Shown here one piece after another: positions 28,633 through 28,653 of a stretch of DNA of 28,653 nt. The notes beneath the pieces were generated by a model. That model was not told the origin of the DNA, searched no databases, and saw only the letters and a program-made list of their open reading frames with translations. Positions within the stretch are counted from its first letter, which is position 1; every line of letters begins with the position of its first letter. The stretch is from DASXRC01 sp036506495 (lineage in GTDB: Bacteria > Actinomycetota > Actinomycetes > Mycobacteriales > Micromonosporaceae), in the NCBI GenBank assembly GCA_036506495.1, contig DASXRQ010000159.1, forward strand, positions 1-28,653. The letters are read 5' to 3'. The translations under genes were made by a program, and so were the position numbers.

Positions 28633-28653
28633 GGATAGCCTCCACCGGGGGGT

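Overview
The window is very GC-rich and densely coded. It has frequent GTG starts, ATGA/GTGA start-stop overlaps, leaderless-looking promoters and actinobacterial families (DUF1707, class F sortase, AMIN-like lipoprotein, PknB-type kinase). This points to a filamentous or soil actinomycete, possibly of the Micromonosporaceae. The phylum is well supported; the family is a guess. No rRNA, tRNA, CRISPR array, transposase or phage gene is visible.

Layout. Bases 1-1963 hold the tail of a sugar ABC permease and a family A bifunctional exonuclease/DNA polymerase. Bases 2357-9843 hold the main metabolic block: a form I aerobic carbon monoxide dehydrogenase operon, coxM-coxS-coxL, followed by an XdhC/CoxF-type maturation protein with a C-terminal YHS metal domain, a CoxD AAA+ ATPase, a CoxE VWA protein and a MocA-type molybdenum cofactor cytidylyltransferase. 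CoxL carries the form I active-site loop AYACSFR, so the enzyme probably oxidises CO (including trace atmospheric CO) rather than being a generic xanthine-dehydrogenase relative. Bases 9884-11995 (minus strand) hold an ASCH-like/winged-helix protein, an amidohydrolase and a DUF1707 membrane protein. Divergent from these is a NarL-type two-component system (12202-14081). Bases 14084-17175 (minus) hold a possible DUF4397-sortase-Ser/Thr kinase operon. Then come an Xre-type regulator with a nucleotidyltransferase-like tail (17557-18252), two divergent glycoside hydrolases of GH133 and GH63 type (18289-22922), an AMIN-like lipoprotein, a GbsR/MarR-type regulator divergent from an ABC exporter (23701-26762), and a large secreted Asp-box protein (26857-28632).

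The non-coding DNA is richer than usual. An approximately 117-bp dispersed repeat occurs twice: once behind the polymerase gene and once inserted in frame in the coxE linker. A second family of 18-bp palindromes (7-bp arms, 4-bp loop, 20-bp period) occurs at 9104-9141 and 17386-17472. Large hairpins lie between convergent or tandem genes at 9844-9913, 11455-11484, 18260-18275 and 26776-26840. Two matching operator-like palindromes lie between the DUF1707 gene and the histidine kinase, and another lies in the regulator/ABC divergent promoter.

The least described items are the in-frame repeat in coxE, the tandem palindrome family, the XdhC-YHS fusion and the kinase-sortase-DUF4397 gene set.
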